From: Amycolatopsis sp. WQ 127309
GTDB taxonomy: Bacteria > Actinomycetota > Actinomycetes > Mycobacteriales > Pseudonocardiaceae
DNA length: 64,000 nucleotides
Direction: 5' to 3'
NCBI RefSeq assembly: GCF_023023025.1
Contig: NZ_CP095481.1
Location: 6,089,001-6,153,000 of the forward strand
Shown piece after piece: positions 52,193-64,000 of the stretch (its first letter is position 1; every line of letters begins with the position of its first letter). Below the pieces are notes generated by a model. That model was not told the origin of the DNA. It did no database searches and saw nothing but the letters and a program-made list of their open reading frames with translations. A program made the position numbers and the translations under genes.

Positions 52193-52973
52193 CCGTGCCG
52201 TCCCGCAACGCCGTGCGCAGCAGGGAAGCCGCCAGGGCCAGGGTGTCGCGCGGCAGGCCGAGCCGGGGCGCGCTGCTCTTGGCGTGCTCGAACATCAGGT
52301 AGTGCACCGGCGTGGCCCCGGTGGACGCCTCGTCGCGCGCGACCCGCTCGACGAGGTGCAGCTGGCGGTGCCACGCGTCGCGGAACCGCCCGTCGGCGCG
52401 CAGGTCCCCGGCCCGTGCCAGCGCCGAGTCCGCCGCCTGGACGGCCAGCCCGGCCAGCGCGACCCGCCGGCCCGGGCGCATCCCGCGCGTCCAGTGTTCC
52501 CAGCAGGAGAACAGGAACGACGCGCGGGCGGCGTCGCTCACCGCTCCGAGCAGCGACCACAGGTGCAGCACCGCCGTCGGCAGGCCGGAGCCTTCGGTGG
52601 GTTCGCCCGCCAGGCACAGGTCGAGGGCCAGTTCGCTGGACACCGTCGCCAGTTCCTCGGCGCGGCGCCGCCCCAGCGGGTCCGCGAACTGCCCGGTCGG
52701 CGGGTCACCCGCCCGCTGGGCCAGGCGCCAGCCGCGGCGCGCCGCGGCGTGCTGGAACCGCCGGACGATTTCGTGGCGATGCCAGGCACCGGTGTGCACC
52801 CACAGCGCGAAACCGTCGTCCAGCGGGTCGAAGAACCAGTGCGCGGCCCCGGGTTCCGCGTGCGGCTCCCGGATCGTCTCGAGCTCCGCGCTCCACGTGG
52901 CCCACGCCGTGGGGTTCGGTCCGGAAAGGTGGTTCTCGTCGCGGAGGTGGAGGGAAAACCATTCGTCGGTCAT
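52128..52973 (-). CDS. Unknown protein resembling the lantibiotic-dehydratase C-terminal (SpaB_C / thiopeptide cyclase) fold
   Basis: A 281-residue soluble protein, not clearly recognised. Three blocks recall stand-alone SpaB_C-like proteins: WFFDPLDDGFALWVH early on (family: WFFIRY plus a pattern of alternating residues), ELATVSSELALDLCLA in the middle, and YLMFEHAKSSAPRLGLPRDT near the end (family: hMHxNRLLGLxR). Length fits that group, whose members include lyases of class I lanthipeptide dehydratases and the [4+2] cyclases of thiopeptides. No RiPP precursor or partner dehydratase is nearby. The typical catalytic residues cannot be confirmed by eye. It is encoded opposite to the monooxygenase and overlaps its end. 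In a polyketide cluster it could be a cyclase or a chaperone-like protein; this is a weak inference. Confidence 0.55.
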   Translation of the reverse strand: MTDEWFSLHLRDENHLSGPNPTAWATWSAELETIREPHAEPGAAHWFFDPLDDGFALWVHTGAWHRHEIVRRFQHAAARRGWRLAQRAGDPPTGQFADPLGRRRAEELATVSSELALDLCLAGEPTEGSGLPTAVLHLWSLLGAVSDAARASFLFSCWEHWTRGMRPGRRVALAGLAVQAADSALARAGDLRADGRFRDAWHRQLHLVERVARDEASTGATPVHYLMFEHAKSSAPRLGLPRDTLALAASLLRTALRDGTVSGRLAAPVPPGSGRSVPATR

Positions 52974-53327
52974 GAACTCGACTTTCGATTCGCCGGCTAC
53001 CGGTGCTCACTCGGCCCGTTCGGCCGCAGGTCGTTCCGCGGAAAGCGGTGACGACCGATTCCTACCACCGGAGCCCGGCCGCGGCTCCGGCCGCGCGGAA
53101 GTCTGGGATGCCTTAGGGGGGGCCACCGGGGTGTGCGCGTGCGCGGGCGAATCGGAACGACCCTACCGCGCCGGGGCGAGCCGGCCGCCGGGGAAAGCCG
53201 ACCCCCCTTGGGGTCCCGGGAATCGTGCGGCGGCAAGGGGGGTGGTCAGGGGGGAGGCGTGGTGCTCCGCGCCGCTAGCGTCGCGCAATGAAGAGATCCG
53301 GTCCGAACACGAGAGGTCCGACGAACC
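52974..53327. other. 354-bp divergent intergenic region
   Basis: Lies between the SpaB_C-like gene (minus) and the YceI gene (plus). It contains no convincing gene. Visible elements are TTAGGGGGGG (53113-53122) and CAAGGGGGG/TCAGGGGGG (53234-53254) on the plus strand, and one inverted copy on the minus strand (CCAAGGGGGGT, complement of 53200-53210) facing the SpaB_C-like gene. So both directions may answer to the same regulator. Confidence 0.6.
53234..53281 (+). promoter_or_regulatory. Two-copy G-tract operator and promoter before the YceI gene
   Basis: GCAAGGGGGG (A at 53236) and GTCAGGGGGG (A at 53248), 12 bp apart, then a -10-like TAGCGT (53276-53281) 28 bp after the second A. The arrangement is a two-copy form of the repeats seen at the other ansamycin promoters. 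Confidence 0.55.
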
Positions 53328-53897
53328 ATGAGTAATGCCGCAGTGCCGTTCTCGCCCATCGATCCCGAGGTGAGTGGTTCGTACCAGCTGGATCCCCTGC
53401 ACTCCCGCATCGGCTTCGTCGCCCGGCACGCGATGGTGACGAAGGTGCGCGGCAACTTCAACGAGTTCGAGGGCACCCTGATCCTGAACGCGGAGAAGCC
53501 GGCCGAGTCGAGCGCGGCCCTGTCGGTCCAGGCCGCCAGCGTCGACACCCGCAGCAAGCTCCGCGACGACCACCTGCGCACGGGCGACCTCCTCGACGCC
53601 GACACCTTCCCGCAGCTCACGTTCACCAGCACCGCCGTCGAGCAGACCGGTGACACGCGGTTCCGGATGACCGGTGACCTGACCATCCGCGGTGTCACCC
53701 GGCCGGTCGACATCGACTGGGAGTACGGCGGCACCGTCAAGGACCTGACGGGCAGTCTCCGCAGCGGTTTCGAGGGCAAGGCGGAGATCGCCCGCTCGGA
53801 CTTCGGCATGGAGTTCAACATGCCGCTGGAGGCCGGTGGGTTCCTGGTGTCCGACAAGATCGTCCTCGAGCTGGACGTGTCGGCGGTCAAGGACTGA
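53328..53897 (+). CDS. YceI-family lipid/isoprenoid-binding protein
   Basis: A 189-residue YceI-like lipocalin-type barrel. Visible: YQLDPLHSRIGFVARHAMVT at the start, VRGNFNEFEGTL, the central D..LRTGDLLDADTFPQLTF and a late SDFGM. Members bind polyisoprenoids, quinones or related long hydrophobic molecules. No signal peptide is seen, so this one should be cytoplasmic. It has its own promoter-like element with G-tract repeats, suggesting it belongs to the ansamycin regulon, where it might bind a hydrophobic intermediate or protect quinone chemistry. Role in the pathway is inference. Confidence 0.9.
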   Translation: MSNAAVPFSPIDPEVSGSYQLDPLHSRIGFVARHAMVTKVRGNFNEFEGTLILNAEKPAESSAALSVQAASVDTRSKLRDDHLRTGDLLDADTFPQLTFTSTAVEQTGDTRFRMTGDLTIRGVTRPVDIDWEYGGTVKDLTGSLRSGFEGKAEIARSDFGMEFNMPLEAGGFLVSDKIVLELDVSAVKD

Positions 53898-53990
53898 CCG
53901 TTTCGTTACCGGCAGCCGCGTTTCCGCCGCACAGGCAGGAACGTGGCTGTCTTCGTGTGCGCGTCCGGGAGCCGGGCGGCGCGCGGCGAA

Positions 53991-54047
53991 CCTGGGGATG
54001 TGCAGGGGGCGGCTAGGGGGCCCCTCACCCGGATCAGCGGCGAGACT
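53991..54047 (+). promoter_or_regulatory. Three-copy 11-bp G-tract operator and promoter before the PKS gene
   Basis: CTGGGGA (T at 53993), CAGGGGG (A at 54004) and TAGGGGG (A at 54015) are exactly 11 and 11 bp apart. GAGACT (54042-54047, in GAGACTGG) starts 27 bp after the last A, so the third copy abuts the -35 position, as expected for an activator touching RNA polymerase. The untranslated leader before ATG 54174 would be about 120 bases and holds no gene. Confidence 0.65.
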
Positions 54048-54173
54048 GGGGTGGACGGCCGATTCGCGGGAGTCCGCCGTCCGAATGGTTTCTGGCGTCA
54101 CGCTGATGTGCGGCGGCCCGGTGGTTCGCCGACCGCGTCAGGATGTCTCACTCGACCGAGGGATGTTTGCGGC

Positions 54174-64000
<9,827 letters not shown>

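Overview
The window is high-GC actinobacterial DNA from a specialised-metabolite producer. GTG and TTG starts, GC-rich third codon positions, MbtH, SARP and LAL-type regulators, and a complete set of ansamycin-type AHBA genes suggest a Pseudonocardiales actinomycete such as Amycolatopsis or Actinosynnema. That placement is inference; no taxonomic marker gene is present. No RNA gene, insertion sequence, integrase or CRISPR array was recognised.

Left part (about 55-30422): a nonribosomal peptide cluster built from two divergent operons around a shared promoter region (5994-6257). The minus-strand operon encodes a free-standing carrier protein, an ATP-grasp ligase, a type II thioesterase, a mycofactocin-type SDR and a Thr-coding A-T protein whose N-terminal condensation domain is dead. 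The plus-strand operon encodes an M20 carbamoylase-type hydrolase, MbtH, a PLP-dependent dehydratase, two NRPSs (C-A-T-C-A-T-C-A-T-E and C-A-T-C-A-T-TE), an MFS exporter, a luciferase-like monooxygenase and a radical-SAM aminomutase homologue. Reading the A-domain codes by eye gives X - Asn - (D)Thr - Asn-like - X, with X an unassigned code used twice. I do not recognise the product.

Middle (30441-38220): three regulators. A winged-helix repressor-like gene is divergent from an XRE-SARP-NB-ARC-TPR fusion, with a 10-bp palindrome and an 11-bp-phased 9-bp direct repeat between them. After an 870-bp segment without a convincing gene comes a LAL-type LuxR regulator.

Right part (38403-64000, continuing past the window): an ansamycin-type polyketide cluster. 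It has a GdmN/Asm21-like carbamoyltransferase, a small unknown protein, kanosamine kinase (rifN-like), aminodehydroquinate dehydratase (rifJ-like), AHBA synthase (rifK), rifL, rifM, a methyltransferase, aminodehydroquinate synthase (rifG), an unusual stand-alone A-KR loading protein, a Rif-Orf19/GdmM-like FAD monooxygenase, a protein resembling the lantibiotic-dehydratase C-terminal fold, a YceI protein, and the start of the PKS (A-KR*-ACP, then KS-AT-DH-ER-KR-ACP, then KS). An AHBA starter, one methylmalonate and full reduction would give Ar-CH2-CH(CH3)-, the beginning of a carbamoylated benzenoid ansamycin of geldanamycin/herbimycin type. No aminoDAHP synthase (rifH) is in the window.

The strongest new signals are: (1) G-tract repeats (TAGGGGG-like), mostly at 11-bp phasing, about 27 bp before a conserved -10 element at up to five plus-strand transcription units of the ansamycin part and not seen elsewhere, a candidate operator for the LAL regulator; (2) a second, ACP-less copy of the AHBA loading module with tracts of near-identical DNA shared with the PKS; (3) an aminomutase, an SDR and a carrier-protein/ATP-grasp pair pointing to unusual building-block chemistry in the peptide cluster.
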